A DNA stretch of 64,000 nucleotides. It comes from CAIKLP01 sp965279595 (lineage in GTDB: Bacteria; Bacteroidota; Bacteroidia; Sphingobacteriales; Sphingobacteriaceae). The notes beneath the pieces were generated by a model. That model worked only from the letters and a program-made list of their open reading frames with translations, was not told the origin of the DNA and did no database searches. Where the stretch lies: contig OZ257246.1 in the NCBI GenBank assembly GCA_965279595.1, forward strand, positions 1,550,001-1,614,000, given 5' to 3'. Of this stretch, positions 43,561 through 52,434 are shown one piece after another. The stretch's first letter is position 1. Each line of letters opens with the position of its first letter. A program made the translations under genes and the position numbers.

Positions 43561-45858
43561 CTACTCAGCGCCCTTACTCATCTTCGGTTTAGCACCCATA
43601 TAAAATGTTAAATTACTACCGGCCATTATATCACTATAGTTTATAAACAAAGTAGGTAAAGGCTTACCATTTAGCAATACTTTTTGGATGTATATATTTT
43701 TGGTATTTTGGTTCATAACATTAATGCTAAATGTTTTTCCGTTTTCTAAATGTAATTCTGCTTTGTTTACCAATGGTGAACCAATGGCATATTCATTGGA
43801 AGCTGGAGCAACCGGATAAAATCCTAAAGAGGATAAAATATACCAAGCACTCATTTGTCCGCAATCATCATTTCCACCCAAACCATCAGGTGTTGGTTTG
43901 TATTGCATATTCAAAATTTTCCGAACTTGATATTGTGTTTTCCAAGGTTGGTTTGTCCAATTGTAAAAATAGGCAACGTGATGCGCAGGTTCATTGCCAT
44001 GCACATAACCCCCAATAATTCCTTCTCTAGTAATGTCTTCAGTTTCTGCAAAAAACGAATCGGGTAAATGCATTGAAAACAAAGTATCTAAACGGGATGC
44101 AAAAGCAATTTTACCACCCATTTTTGTAATCAGTTCAGTTGGATTGTGAGGAACAAAAAAACTGTAATTCCAACTGTTACCTTCAATAAAACCTTGACCA
44201 TTTGTTGTTAGCGCATCGAAATTATTTTTGAAAGTTCCGTTGGCTAATTTTGGTTGCATAAATCCAGTATTTGCATTAAAATTATTTTGCCAATTGTCAG
44301 CACGTTTGATAAATGTTGCATATACATCTTGCCTATTTAATTTTTTTGCTACTTGAGCAATGCACCAATCATCATAGGCATATTCCAAAGTATTTGAAAC
44401 GGAAATATTACTTTTTTCAGCAGGAATAAAACCTAAATCCATATAATAACCTATGCCTTCATAATTGCGATGTGTTGCGGTTGCAATACAAGCATCCAGT
44501 GCTTCATTTGCATCACCAGTATAAACTCCTTTCATAATTGCATCTGCAATTACGGAAACACTATGATAACCACTCATGCACCAATTGTCGTTTGAATAAT
44601 GCGACCAAATTGGCAACATTTGCAAAGCACTTTGATGGTAATGTGCCATCATCGATTTTAGCATATCATTATTGCGTGCAGGTTGAATGATATTGAACAA
44701 GGGATGTAAGGCACGATAAGTATCCCACAAGGAGAAGGTGCTGTAATTGGTAAAGCCATTTGCTGTATGTGTATTTTGATCTAATCCTTTGTATTGCCCA
44801 TTTACATCAGTGTAAGTTGTTGGACTAATAAACGAGTGATACATGGCTGTGTAAAAATTCACTTTAGTATCTTCTGAAGCTTCAATAGTAATTTTATTTA
44901 ATTCATTATTCCATAATTTTTGAGCGTTGGCTTTTACTTTTTCAAAATTCCAATCTTTAATTTCTGCATGCATGTTTTCCAAAGCATTGTCTTGACTTAC
45001 TGAAGAGAGTGCGAATTTTATTTTTATTTTTTCTCCTTCCTCTGTTTTAAAATCAAAATACATTCTGATGTTTTTCCCTGCTATTTCCGGAAAGTTTTTT
45101 GATTGATCAAATTTTCTCCAAAAGCCTTTATAAGGTTGTTTTTCATCATAATTTTTTTGTCCATAATTCAAAAATGATTTTGAAAAAGACATAGCAAAAT
45201 ATACTGTTCGAGTACGTGCCCAACCATTTGTTTGTCTATAACCTGTTATCAAAGTATCGTTGATTACACGCACATAAGTCCAAACATTTTTTTCATCGTA
45301 ATTATAAATGCCAGCCATTAAATCAAGTATGATATGGCTTTCATCTGATTTTGGAAAAGTGTATTGATGCATTCCAACTCTGGTAGTGGTTGTCATTTCA
45401 GCAATGATATTGTGATCATCTAATTTTACTTTGTAATAGCCGGGTTCAGCAATTTCGTTGGCATGTGAAAAAGCAGAACGATAACCGCTTTTGGAATTTG
45501 ATGCCGTTCCGGGGTTCAATTGAAGGACTCCTTGTGTTGGCATAATTAAAAAATCACCTAGGTCGGAATGTCCAGTCCCACTTAGATGCGTATGACTAAA
45601 GCCTACAATTGTTTTGTCTTCATATTTATATCCTGCACAATATTTATAAACTTCCCCATTATATTTTCCGTTTAACTCATAAGAAATAGTATCTGTTTCT
45701 GGACTTAATTGCACCGCTCCAAAAGGAACCGTTGCACCTGGATAAGTATGTCCCATTTTTTCTGTACCAATAATAGGTTTTACATATTTAATTAAATTTT
45801 GTTGTGCATTTACAAAATTTAAATGGAGTAAAAAGATAAACAGTAGGAAGTATTTCAT
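43561..45858 (-). CDS. GH92 family alpha-mannosidase, secreted
   Basis: The protein has 765 residues with a signal peptide (to VNAQ). GH92 features are KYVKPIIGTEKMGHTYPGA (about 24-42), HTHLSGTGHSDLGDFLI (about 89-105), LWDTYRALHPL and GNDDCGQMSAWYILSSLGFY near the C-terminus. GH92 enzymes are calcium-dependent exo-alpha-mannosidases acting on alpha-1,2/1,3/1,4/1,6 linkages of N-glycans. No Sus pair or other CAZyme lies nearby, so it is not in a polysaccharide utilisation locus. Probably periplasmic. Confidence 0.94.
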   Translation of the reverse strand: MKYFLLFIFLLHLNFVNAQQNLIKYVKPIIGTEKMGHTYPGATVPFGAVQLSPETDTISYELNGKYNGEVYKYCAGYKYEDKTIVGFSHTHLSGTGHSDLGDFLIMPTQGVLQLNPGTASNSKSGYRSAFSHANEIAEPGYYKVKLDDHNIIAEMTTTTRVGMHQYTFPKSDESHIILDLMAGIYNYDEKNVWTYVRVINDTLITGYRQTNGWARTRTVYFAMSFSKSFLNYGQKNYDEKQPYKGFWRKFDQSKNFPEIAGKNIRMYFDFKTEEGEKIKIKFALSSVSQDNALENMHAEIKDWNFEKVKANAQKLWNNELNKITIEASEDTKVNFYTAMYHSFISPTTYTDVNGQYKGLDQNTHTANGFTNYSTFSLWDTYRALHPLFNIIQPARNNDMLKSMMAHYHQSALQMLPIWSHYSNDNWCMSGYHSVSVIADAIMKGVYTGDANEALDACIATATHRNYEGIGYYMDLGFIPAEKSNISVSNTLEYAYDDWCIAQVAKKLNRQDVYATFIKRADNWQNNFNANTGFMQPKLANGTFKNNFDALTTNGQGFIEGNSWNYSFFVPHNPTELITKMGGKIAFASRLDTLFSMHLPDSFFAETEDITREGIIGGYVHGNEPAHHVAYFYNWTNQPWKTQYQVRKILNMQYKPTPDGLGGNDDCGQMSAWYILSSLGFYPVAPASNEYAIGSPLVNKAELHLENGKTFSINVMNQNTKNIYIQKVLLNGKPLPTLFINYSDIMAGSNLTFYMGAKPKMSKGAE

Positions 45859-46058
45859 TTGTTTGAAAATTAGATGGTAAGTTAATAATTTGCTTGAATT
45901 TTCTGATTCAATATGATCATTATTAGCAATGTTTTGAGGATTTGTAATGCTGAATAATTTAAATTAACGAAGAAGGGTAATGTTAGACAATTGATTCTCA
46001 AAAAATTCTTGATTACAAGAACCCAAATATTGCATTTTTGATTTTAGCCCTTTGCAAT

Positions 46059-46685
46059 TTATTGTGCTATTGTCAAGCAGGAATATAAAGCAAATAGACC
46101 AAAGGAAATGATGATTAAACCTGATAGTCTGTTTATCCAAATCAGTTTGTTAGTTGTAATTTTATCTTGAAAAAAACTAACTATAGAACTTAAAATTAAC
46201 CACCATAAAGCAGAACCAATAAATATACCCAGTACCAGTGTCATGGATGAAGAATAGTCTGTCTTTGTGGTGCCTAAACCAAGTCCAGCAAAGATTGCTA
46301 AGAAAGATAATATGGTTGTGGGATTTGTAACAGTTAAGAAAAAAGTGGAAATAAAATTATTGAACAGACCCTTACTGTCAACATTTGCAGCTTTGGAAGC
46401 GGGTTTAGTTACAAAAGATTTTACACCTAAAAAAAGTAGAAATAATCCTCCAATTAATTTTATCCAAAATTCATTTGTTAAAAGAAATGAAGAAATTACG
46501 GTCAATCCGAACGCTGCGATGATGCCGTAAACGGTGTCAGCCATTGCTGCTCCCATCCCAGTCACAAAACCGGATATGCGCCCCTCTGTCAGTGTGCGTT
46601 TGATAGTTAGTACGCCGATAGGCCCAACTGGAGCAGCTATTGAAAAGCCAATTATTAATCCTTTAATTAAAAAGTCTGTGGTCAT
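46059..46685 (-). CDS. LysE-family exporter
   Basis: The protein has 208 residues with six hydrophobic segments and the opening FLIKGLIIGFSIAAPVGPIG of LysE/RhtB translocators; the GMGAAMADTVYGIIAAFG segment is also typical. It would export an amino acid or related molecule. An attC-like palindrome (F) begins five bases upstream of the start codon. Confidence 0.9.
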   Translation of the reverse strand: MTTDFLIKGLIIGFSIAAPVGPIGVLTIKRTLTEGRISGFVTGMGAAMADTVYGIIAAFGLTVISSFLLTNEFWIKLIGGLFLLFLGVKSFVTKPASKAANVDSKGLFNNFISTFFLTVTNPTTILSFLAIFAGLGLGTTKTDYSSSMTLVLGIFIGSALWWLILSSIVSFFQDKITTNKLIWINRLSGLIIISFGLFALYSCLTIAQ

Positions 46686-46689
46686 ATTG

Positions 46690-46795
46690 CATTACTGCTA
46701 ATGTTTTCTGGCTTGGTAAAGTTGGCGATTTTCAATCAAATGTTAATGCGGAGAATTGAACCTCCACATTTGCCAAACCTTTGTCTTTGTTCGTT
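46690..46795 (-). repeat. attC-like imperfect palindrome (site F)
   Basis: This lies 3' of the zinc-ribbon gene. GGCTTGGTAAAGTTGG (46710-46725) pairs with CCACATTTGCCAAACC (46764-46779) at 12 of 16 positions plus one G-T. The inner block at 46736-46761 is shared with sites C and G. The LysE gene starts immediately downstream. Confidence 0.5.
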
Positions 46796-46815
46796 GCTTT
46801 ATCTTTCTGATTTTG

Positions 46816-47082
46816 TTATTTATTTTTCCATCTGTCTAAACGTTTCATACCTCTTGTAAATAGCCAAGAGAAAAATCTTGAATGTCCACCTTCCATCATT
46901 TTCTGTTTGCAGTATTCTTGAAATTCTAAAACATTATTCCCTTTGTAAATAAACTCGCCATTTTCATAGCAGTAGGAACAATATTTTTTGCTAATGCTTT
47001 TGTCTGCATTTGTTCCGCCTCCTTTTTCGTCTCGTTTTAATGGCATTCCACAAGACTGACAGTTTTTAAATTCTTTGTCCAT
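46816..47082 (-). CDS. Small zinc-ribbon protein
   Basis: The protein has 88 residues. Two Cys pairs, CQSCGMPL (about 8-15) and YCSYCYENGEF (about 34-44), form the putative zinc ribbon found in small stand-alone proteins (Zn_ribbon_2); the tail EYCKQKMMEGGHSRFFSWLF is typical. Function unknown; such proteins often sit beside AraC regulators or antibiotic-related genes. The gene stands alone between attC-like sites F and G. Confidence 0.83.
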   Translation of the reverse strand: MDKEFKNCQSCGMPLKRDEKGGGTNADKSISKKYCSYCYENGEFIYKGNNVLEFQEYCKQKMMEGGHSRFFSWLFTRGMKRLDRWKNK

Positions 47083-47124
47083 TTTTTAGCCGTTTATTAA
47101 TTACTATTTGTTTGGGTTTCTGGG

Positions 47125-47275
47125 CAATGATACAAAATGTTTTGGGGGTTTGCGATGGCGGCATTTTCACCACAAATGTTAATGCGGAGAACTGAACTTT
47201 CTGCTACCACAAAACTTTCTGCGGAGCACGAAACCCCGCCTTTTGGGAAGGTGCTGTTAGCGGGTCGTTGTTTTT
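47125..47275 (-). repeat. attC-like imperfect palindrome (site G)
   Basis: This lies 3' of the VOC gene at 47293, with GTTAGCG at 47256-47262. The left side AATGTTTTGGGGGTTTGCG (47137-47155) matches the left side of D. GGGGTTTGCG can pair with CACGAAACCCC (47228-47238). The inner block at 47171-47197 is shared with C and F. Confidence 0.5.
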
Positions 47276-47292
47276 TATTCTGTCAATAATCG

Positions 47293-47655
47293 TTACCATT
47301 GTTGAAATCTAATACCAATTTGATTGTCTTTAATTGCAAATTCCTTTGCTCCCCAAGGTCTAGTTGTAACCTTGTTAAGATTTGGGTGAAGCAGATGAGG
47401 GTGAGAAGCAGATACTTTTGAATAAACTTCTTCAATATTATTTGTCTCAAGTCTTAACTCTGGATAATGTTCTTTGGCTAATTGCTCGTCTTGAAGAACC
47501 ATAATCCTTATTCCGTCCTTTCCTAAAACACAATAAGGTTGTAAAGTCTTTAAATCTTGGTGTTCAATAGAGAATTGCAGACATTCAACAAATAATTTAA
47601 GTCCGTCTGAAATGTCTGTATAAAATATACTAGTTACTAATTTTGTAAAATTCAT
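47293..47655 (-). CDS. VOC/glyoxalase-like protein
   Basis: The protein has 120 residues. Two VOC modules are visible: SIFYTDISDGLKLFVECLQF and YSKVSASHPHLLHPNLNKV, then TRPWGAKEFAIKDNQIGIRF. The closing strand (WGAKEFAIKD) is typical. Unknown substrate. It is the first gene of the second cassette-like run; structured edge element 2 lies 66 bases upstream. Confidence 0.82.
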   Translation of the reverse strand: MNFTKLVTSIFYTDISDGLKLFVECLQFSIEHQDLKTLQPYCVLGKDGIRIMVLQDEQLAKEHYPELRLETNNIEEVYSKVSASHPHLLHPNLNKVTTRPWGAKEFAIKDNQIGIRFQQW

Positions 47656-47721
47656 TTTATGTCGTTTTTAATTTCTCTTTAACCAAAAATTAATTGGCTT
47701 TCTTGTTGTTTGTCTTACAAT

Positions 47722-47842
47722 GACCGCTAACTAGTATATATGCGAAACAAACTTCCAAATTGTTTCGTCTATTCAACCTATTTTGGGAAATAGAAGAATC
47801 TTTTATAAATTGTTGTTTCGCATTATTTATTGGAAATTACTC
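47722..47842. repeat. Structured edge element 2 (copy of 25764-25880)
   Basis: CCGCTAAC (47724-47731), then TGCGAAACAA (47741-47750) pairing perfectly with TTGTTTCGCA (47813-47822); within it, TTTCGTCTATT pairs partly with AATAGAAGAA. GCATTATTTATTGGAAATTA (47820-47839) is nearly the same as in copy 1. The surrounding 47656-47966 gap holds no gene; its right end has repeat words (TTCTGCTAGCAGGACGG, ATTCAAAATT). Confidence 0.6.
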
Positions 47843-47966
47843 TATTTTTCGCAAAATCAAAATTGATATGGGATATTGAATTAGTTTTCTGCTAGCAGGA
47901 CGGGCACATTCAAAATTATTTTAATTGCATTCAAAATTTTATTAGTGTTCATTTCAAAATTCAAAT

Positions 47967-48305
47967 TCATTTTTTCTTTGAAGATTTTGCTCGTTTGTTG
48001 AAATCAATAGCTAGGTCTATCCAAAATTCAAAATCTTTATTTGATTTCATTCCAATTTCTTTTATCAAAACATAACCTATCATAGGCCGGTTTGTAAAAT
48101 CCATTGTAAGGCATCCAGTTTTTTTTAAAAACTCTTCATGTAGTAAGGGGTCAATTCTACACATTAAATCATCTTTGATTACGCCAACACACATTTTATC
48201 GTTGTACATAAAAGTGAGTCCACCCATCATTCTCTTTTCAACTACATTAGGAAAAACTTCAAATCTTTTACGAATTCTATTGGCTAAATCTTCATTATAA
48301 GCCAT
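47967..48305 (-). CDS. TfoX/Sxy N-terminal domain protein
   Basis: The protein has 112 residues. VVEKRMMGGLTFMYNDKMCV is the TfoX_N signature and MIGYVLIKEIGMKSNKDFEFW the closing part. These stand-alone domains have no proven role; full-length TfoX regulates competence in gamma-proteobacteria. The start codon is six bases from the stop of a VOC gene, so they are co-transcribed. Confidence 0.87.
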   Translation of the reverse strand: MAYNEDLANRIRKRFEVFPNVVEKRMMGGLTFMYNDKMCVGVIKDDLMCRIDPLLHEEFLKKTGCLTMDFTNRPMIGYVLIKEIGMKSNKDFEFWIDLAIDFNKRAKSSKKK

Positions 48306-48311
48306 ATAATA

Positions 48312-48680
48312 TTATTTCAAAGAGTGCAATGCAATTCTATTTCCTTCTGAATCTATAAAATGGGCCATAAATCCGTTTGCTCCAATTGCTGTTTTCGCTA
48401 ACAAAATTTTAGCACCTGCTTTTTCTATACGTGAAAGTGGAATATTTAAATCATCTCCACCATTTAGGTAAACTATTGTTCCATTTTCAGATGGATTGAA
48501 TCCTTCACCTTTTACAATTCCACCCCCAACTCCATTCTCCATATCAGATGGTAGCATCCCATATTTCCCATCAGGGAATGGCATTTCCATTATTTCTGCA
48601 TCAAAAAGAGTTTCATAAAATTTTTTTGCTCTGTCGAAATCTGTTACAGGTATTTCAAACCAATTAATTGCATTTATCAT
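48312..48680 (-). CDS. VOC-family protein
   Basis: The protein has 122 residues. NWFEIPVTDFDRAKKFYETL (about 5-24) and GFMAHFIDSEGNRIALHS (about 103-120) are the two halves of the YeaZ/27-kDa-like VOC group with a C-terminal Glu/His metal site. Co-transcribed with the TfoX-like gene downstream. Confidence 0.88.
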   Translation of the reverse strand: MINAINWFEIPVTDFDRAKKFYETLFDAEIMEMPFPDGKYGMLPSDMENGVGGGIVKGEGFNPSENGTIVYLNGGDDLNIPLSRIEKAGAKILLAKTAIGANGFMAHFIDSEGNRIALHSLK

Positions 48681-48886
48681 ATTTGTTTAATTTATTTAAG
48701 ATTAAAATTAATTATTATTTCTAAGTAAACATCTCAATTCTTTGCCTTAATTTCTTAAGAGTTAATATTTGTGAGAATTGAGCGTCACCATCTTGCTATC
48801 TTCATTTATCTCCCCAATTCAACATTATTTTAATTGCATTCAAAATTTAAAATTCATAATTCATAATTTTTTAAATCCAGTTCTAG

Positions 48887-49474
48887 CTAGCTTTTATAAA
48901 ACAGCACCACAGAAACCACATCTTTGATATCAATATAAAGGTGGTTTGCAATTGCCCAATCATTGGTTCTGAAAATATAATCATGTGTGGTGGGCAAAGT
49001 TCCAGATTTTAAAAAATTATGGTATACATTGATAAAATCTTGTAGGTGATTATTAAAACCTGCATTCATAAAAAGTTGATTAGCACCAAAACCTATTTGA
49101 CTTCTAGTATTCACAGTTGAATTGAATGTAAGTAATACATTTACAGATCCAATGGCAGTAGGATACATGGAAGTATCTGTTATTGCAGATGATGGAGCAT
49201 TTAAATGAATAGCACTGATGTTTTTAAAATCAACAAAAATTCTATTAACTGTTTTAAGATGATAAGTACCCATCAAAAAATCAAACTGAGTTTGAGGTTT
49301 ACTTTGGGCTAATTTACATGCTTGAAAGTCGGAAATAAATTTTTGCAATCCATCATTCATAGCATTATAACCTGCTACAAAACTAGATGAGCTAAAACTA
49401 ATTCCTTCAAAGTAAAGTGTTACAAATTGATCTCTTAGATCTTTGGGTTGTTCTAATATGATTTCGTCTGGCAT
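48887..49474 (-). CDS. Hypothetical protein
   Basis: The protein has 195 residues with no signal or membrane segment. Possible halves: DQFVTLYFEGISFSSSSFVAG ... and SVNVLLTFNSTVNTRSQIGF ... each rich in beta strands. IFVDFKNISAIHLNAP and LYIDIKDVVSVVLFYKS resemble each other (IxVDxKxxxxI/V), which suggests an internal duplication of a strand motif. I do not recognise the family. Confidence 0.55.
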   Translation of the reverse strand: MPDEIILEQPKDLRDQFVTLYFEGISFSSSSFVAGYNAMNDGLQKFISDFQACKLAQSKPQTQFDFLMGTYHLKTVNRIFVDFKNISAIHLNAPSSAITDTSMYPTAIGSVNVLLTFNSTVNTRSQIGFGANQLFMNAGFNNHLQDFINVYHNFLKSGTLPTTHDYIFRTNDWAIANHLYIDIKDVVSVVLFYKS

Positions 49475-49534
49475 AATGATTTGGATTTGGTTAATTGAAG
49501 ATAATTATAACTAGCTATACCATCAATTATTAAA

Positions 49535-50014
49535 TCAATTTTTCTCTAAAATATCAGTTGCTGTTTTGCTACCCAATTGTTCTGCTAATCCAATCAATAG
49601 TCCATCGGCGCTACGTATATAACAAAGTTTGTATAGGTCATCAAAATTCACTACCTCACCAACAATGATAGCACCATGTTTAATCAATCTATTTAATAAT
49701 TCATCTAGATTGTCAACCCTAAACATGATTCGTAAATAGCCAAGTGAATTTACTGGATCATTTCTATGATCTGCAATTATATTGGGTTTAATAAATTGAG
49801 ATAGTTCAAGTCGAGTATTTCCATCAGGTGTAACCATCATAGCAATTTCAACAGATTGATTATCGAGTCCAGTCACCCGTCCAGCCCATTCACCTTCCAC
49901 AAGCATTCTTCCTTCAAGCGTCAAACCTATTTCTTTAAAAAATGAAATGGAAGTGTCTAGACTTTCAACAACAATCCCAACATTGTGCATTTCCAAAAGT
50001 TTACTTTTTGTCAT
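49535..50014 (-). CDS. VOC-family protein
   Basis: The protein has 159 residues. MHNVGIVVESLDTSISFFKE is a clear glyoxalase/bleomycin-resistance module opening and YIRSADGLLIGLAEQLG its close; VDNLDELLNRLIKHGA lies between. One metal His (about 10) and a possible Glu (about 71) can be seen. Substrate unknown. Confidence 0.88.
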   Translation of the reverse strand: MTKSKLLEMHNVGIVVESLDTSISFFKEIGLTLEGRMLVEGEWAGRVTGLDNQSVEIAMMVTPDGNTRLELSQFIKPNIIADHRNDPVNSLGYLRIMFRVDNLDELLNRLIKHGAIIVGEVVNFDDLYKLCYIRSADGLLIGLAEQLGSKTATDILEKN

Positions 50015-50183
50015 TCCTTATTTTTATGGAGGTTTTTATTTATACTAATATATAAAATAAAGAATAGAGTAAAAATCTGGATTTAAATGTTGTTGAATTG
50101 TGACTATAGGTGTGTTTTTATTTTATTTAATTTGATGAACAATAAACTGTTTGAGCAGCATGCCCCCTTTGAAGATATAGGTG

Positions 50184-50513
50184 CTATATATTTTTTTCAC
50201 GCTTAAAAAATGTAATTAGCAATTTCATTGTCAATATAGGTGTTCCGAAGAACATGATAAACATTAAAATACTATAAGGTAGAATAAGCCAAGTGTCAAA
50301 TAGATCTGGTTTGTCAAGTAAGTTAAATAATTTTAGGAGTAACATTGTTAACCAAGCGAATACTGTATAGGCAATTGGTGTTATGATTCCAGTACCAAAG
50401 AAAAGCAATAATCTATTTTTTGATAATAATGGATCCTTTCGTATGAATATAATGGTCAATATTATAATCTCAAGAAACCAAATAAAAAAACAACCTAAAA
50501 GAATTAAATGCAT
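50184..50513 (-). CDS. Small three-TM membrane protein
   Basis: The protein has 109 residues with three hydrophobic segments at about 2-22, 32-62 and 78-102, and a charged end FFKREKNI. No family recognised. About 330 bases of repeats and AT-rich sequence lie upstream. Confidence 0.5.
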   Translation of the reverse strand: MHLILLGCFFIWFLEIIILTIIFIRKDPLLSKNRLLLFFGTGIITPIAYTVFAWLTMLLLKLFNLLDKPDLFDTWLILPYSILMFIMFFGTPILTMKLLITFFKREKNI

Positions 50514-50629
50514 ACAATTGGCAATTAAAATAAATCAGTTAAAATAAAGTATTTGCCGAAAATTTAGAATCAAGATAATAATTCCTTTATCAATTTTCTT
50601 GTCCAATTTTAAAAAGTATATTGAACTGG

Positions 50630-50800
50630 CATTCTAAATTCAACACTTAAAGTTCATCAAATTTTTGGATATTGGATATTGGATTTTTGTAAGCTGAATA
50701 TTGGAATAGGTTTCTGCTAGTAGCACGGAAACATTCAACATTCAAAATTATTTTAATTGCATTCAAAATTCAACACTCAAAATTTATCACTTTATTGTTC
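50630..50800. repeat. Dispersed repeats of the TTGGATA type, no gene
   Basis: GGATATTGGATATTGGATTTTT (about 50667-50688) followed by GGTTTCTGCTAGTAGCACGG, ACATTCAAAATT and CAACACTCAAAATTTATCAC. The same order recurs at 51.4, 51.5, 52.45 and 52.6 kb. Confidence 0.85.
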
Positions 50801-50841
50801 TCCATAATATTTCCAATCTCCAAATTCTAAATTTTCTATTA

Positions 50842-51300
50842 TTATTTCTCACATATTTCTTTCAACTTTTCCAATGCTTTTGGGTAAGTCTGGTTCATGT
50901 AATCTAAAAAATCTTCTGTTGTGTCTAAGTCAACAATAACGGTTGTAGTTCCGTTGTTTTCTTCGAAGCTATAATTCTCAAATCCGTTTGCCCATTTTTC
51001 CACTTCTGGTCCTTCTGTAATTTCTTGATCAGCTTTTACCAAACCATAATGTTGAATCGAAACAAATTTATTGGGAATGATTTCAGCTATCCTTGAAACC
51101 ATGCCTCCTTTTTCTCCTTGTTCATCAAATCCAACAAATAGAATTTTACTCCCCTTGGCCCAATTTCCTTCATAGGTAGATGTTGCGTTAAACAAAGCAG
51201 TCCATTGCTCATAACTTGATTTGTTTTTAATACCTAGCATTAAATCATAAACCTTGCTAGCAGGAGCATTGATGTTTACTTTGTATTGTAGCTTTTCCAT
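50842..51300 (-). CDS. SRPBCC/AHSA1-like protein
   Basis: The protein has 152 residues. EKLQYKVNINAPASKVYDLM (about 2-21) and WTALFNATSTYEGNWAKGS are the START-like opening; EKWANGFENYSFEENNGTT and VDLDTTEDFLDYMNQTYPKALEKL the C-terminal strand and helix. Binds an unknown hydrophobic ligand. Confidence 0.85.
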   Translation of the reverse strand: MEKLQYKVNINAPASKVYDLMLGIKNKSSYEQWTALFNATSTYEGNWAKGSKILFVGFDEQGEKGGMVSRIAEIIPNKFVSIQHYGLVKADQEITEGPEVEKWANGFENYSFEENNGTTTVIVDLDTTEDFLDYMNQTYPKALEKLKEICEK

Positions 51301-51369
51301 ATTATGTTTATTGGTTTAAATTAATTTAGATTTTTTTTTGGATTAGATTTCTGCAACGAACTCGAACTG

Positions 51370-51610
51370 CTAAATTCAAAATTATTCAATTGCACTCAAA
51401 ATTCATCATTTTTTTTGGATATTGGATATTGGATGTTGGATTTTTGGAAGTTGGATATTGGATTAGGTTTCTGCAACTAGCACGGACACATTTAATATTC
51501 ATAATTTTTTTAATTGACATTTAAAATTCAAAATTTAAAATTCAAAATTCTTTTTGGAAGTTGATTAGGTTTCTTCAACTAGCACGGACACATTCAAAAT
51601 TCATAATTGT
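51370..51610. repeat. Dispersed repeats of the TTGGATA type, no gene
   Basis: Two units: GGATATTGGATATTGGATG, TTGGAAGTTGGATATTGG, GGTTTCTGCAACTAGCACGG (51415-51490), and a shorter GGAAGTTGATTAGGTTTC with CAACTAGCACGGACAC (about 51556-51590), each followed by TTCAAAATTCAAAATT-type strings. Confidence 0.85.
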
Positions 51611-51675
51611 ATTATGTAGGGTACCTAATTAGCTTAATACTGCAAGTAAAAGGCAAATTTATTTGCCAAAATAAT

Positions 51676-51725
51676 TTTGCTTTTAATAAAAAGACACGTA
51701 CATTTGCTTTACAAATAACACGTGT
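51676..51725 (+). promoter_or_regulatory. Promoter and operator of the toxin-antitoxin pair
   Basis: TTTG (51676-51679), 19 bases, TACATTTG (51699-51706). ACACGT (51694-51699) and the palindrome ACACGTGT (51718-51725) flank the -7 box as an inverted repeat, and CATTTG/CAAAT lie inside. A second inverted repeat GGCAAAT/ATTTGCC lies at 51652-51667. The ATG at 51727 is only about 14-20 bases from the start of transcription. Confidence 0.7.
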
Positions 51726-51726
51726 A

Positions 51727-51975
51727 ATGACAACTAAATTAACTCTGACTGTAGAAAAAGAAGTTATCGATTTAGCTAAAGCCTACGCAAGCAAGAAGGG
51801 TCGCAGTTTATCTGATTTGATAGAAAATTATTTAAAGACTTTGGTCCAAAAAGAAAACGATAAAATGGACTTTTCAGCAGACATCAAAAGGCTTTTGGGT
51901 TCAGTTAAAGCACCTAAAGACTTTGACTACAAAAAGGAGTTAGGAAATGCTTTAAGTAAAAAGTATTCTAAATGA
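51727..51975 (+). CDS. DUF6364-type (ribbon-helix-helix) antitoxin
   Basis: The protein has 82 residues from the ATG at 51727; upstream in-frame codons give no sensible protein. TTKLTLTVEKEVIDLAKAYA, then GRSLSDLIENYLKTLV is the ribbon-helix-helix, and the charged tail (KAPKDFDYKKELGNALSKKY) binds the toxin. It overlaps the PIN-domain toxin gene by four bases (ATGA). The pair should be autoregulated through the palindromes at the promoter. Confidence 0.87.
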   Translation: MTTKLTLTVEKEVIDLAKAYASKKGRSLSDLIENYLKTLVQKENDKMDFSADIKRLLGSVKAPKDFDYKKELGNALSKKYSK

Positions 51976-52400
51976 AACATTTTCTACTTGATACCAATGT
52001 TGTAATTGATTTCTTAATTGACCGCAGACCTTTTTCTTTGTTAGCCGCAAAATTATTTGACTTCTCGGAAAAAGGGAAAGTAAAACTTTATATAACTGCA
52101 GTCTCCTATAACAACACTTATTATATCCTCAAGAAATTATCTACACATAAAGAGACAATTAATATTCTTAAAGACCTTGAAAAAATTGCAGAGACAATCG
52201 ACACCACTAAAAGTGCTATAAAAAATGCTTTAGATTCTGAATTTAAAGATTTTGAAGATGCTATCCAATATTATACTGCGAAGACAAATAAGAAAATTGA
52301 TGCCATTGTAACAAGAAACATTTCGGACTTTAAATTAAGTAAACTTCCTGTTTTGACTCCAGACGAAGCTGTCAAATTAATTGAGAGTATCGGGCTTTAA
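51972..52400 (+). CDS. PIN-domain toxin (VapC-like ribonuclease)
   Basis: The protein has 142 residues. The PIN acidic residues lie in LLDTNVVIDFLIDR (Asp7, Asp12), SYNNTYYILKK, DFEDAIQYYTA (Glu and Asp, about 95-97) and IVTRNISDFK (about 117-125). PIN toxins cleave tRNA or rRNA loops in a metal-dependent way. Coupled to its antitoxin by overlapping stop and start codons. Confidence 0.9.
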   Translation: MKHFLLDTNVVIDFLIDRRPFSLLAAKLFDFSEKGKVKLYITAVSYNNTYYILKKLSTHKETINILKDLEKIAETIDTTKSAIKNALDSEFKDFEDAIQYYTAKTNKKIDAIVTRNISDFKLSKLPVLTPDEAVKLIESIGL

Positions 52401-52434
52401 AACTGACTAAAATTAGTAAGTTAGTATAGCATTA

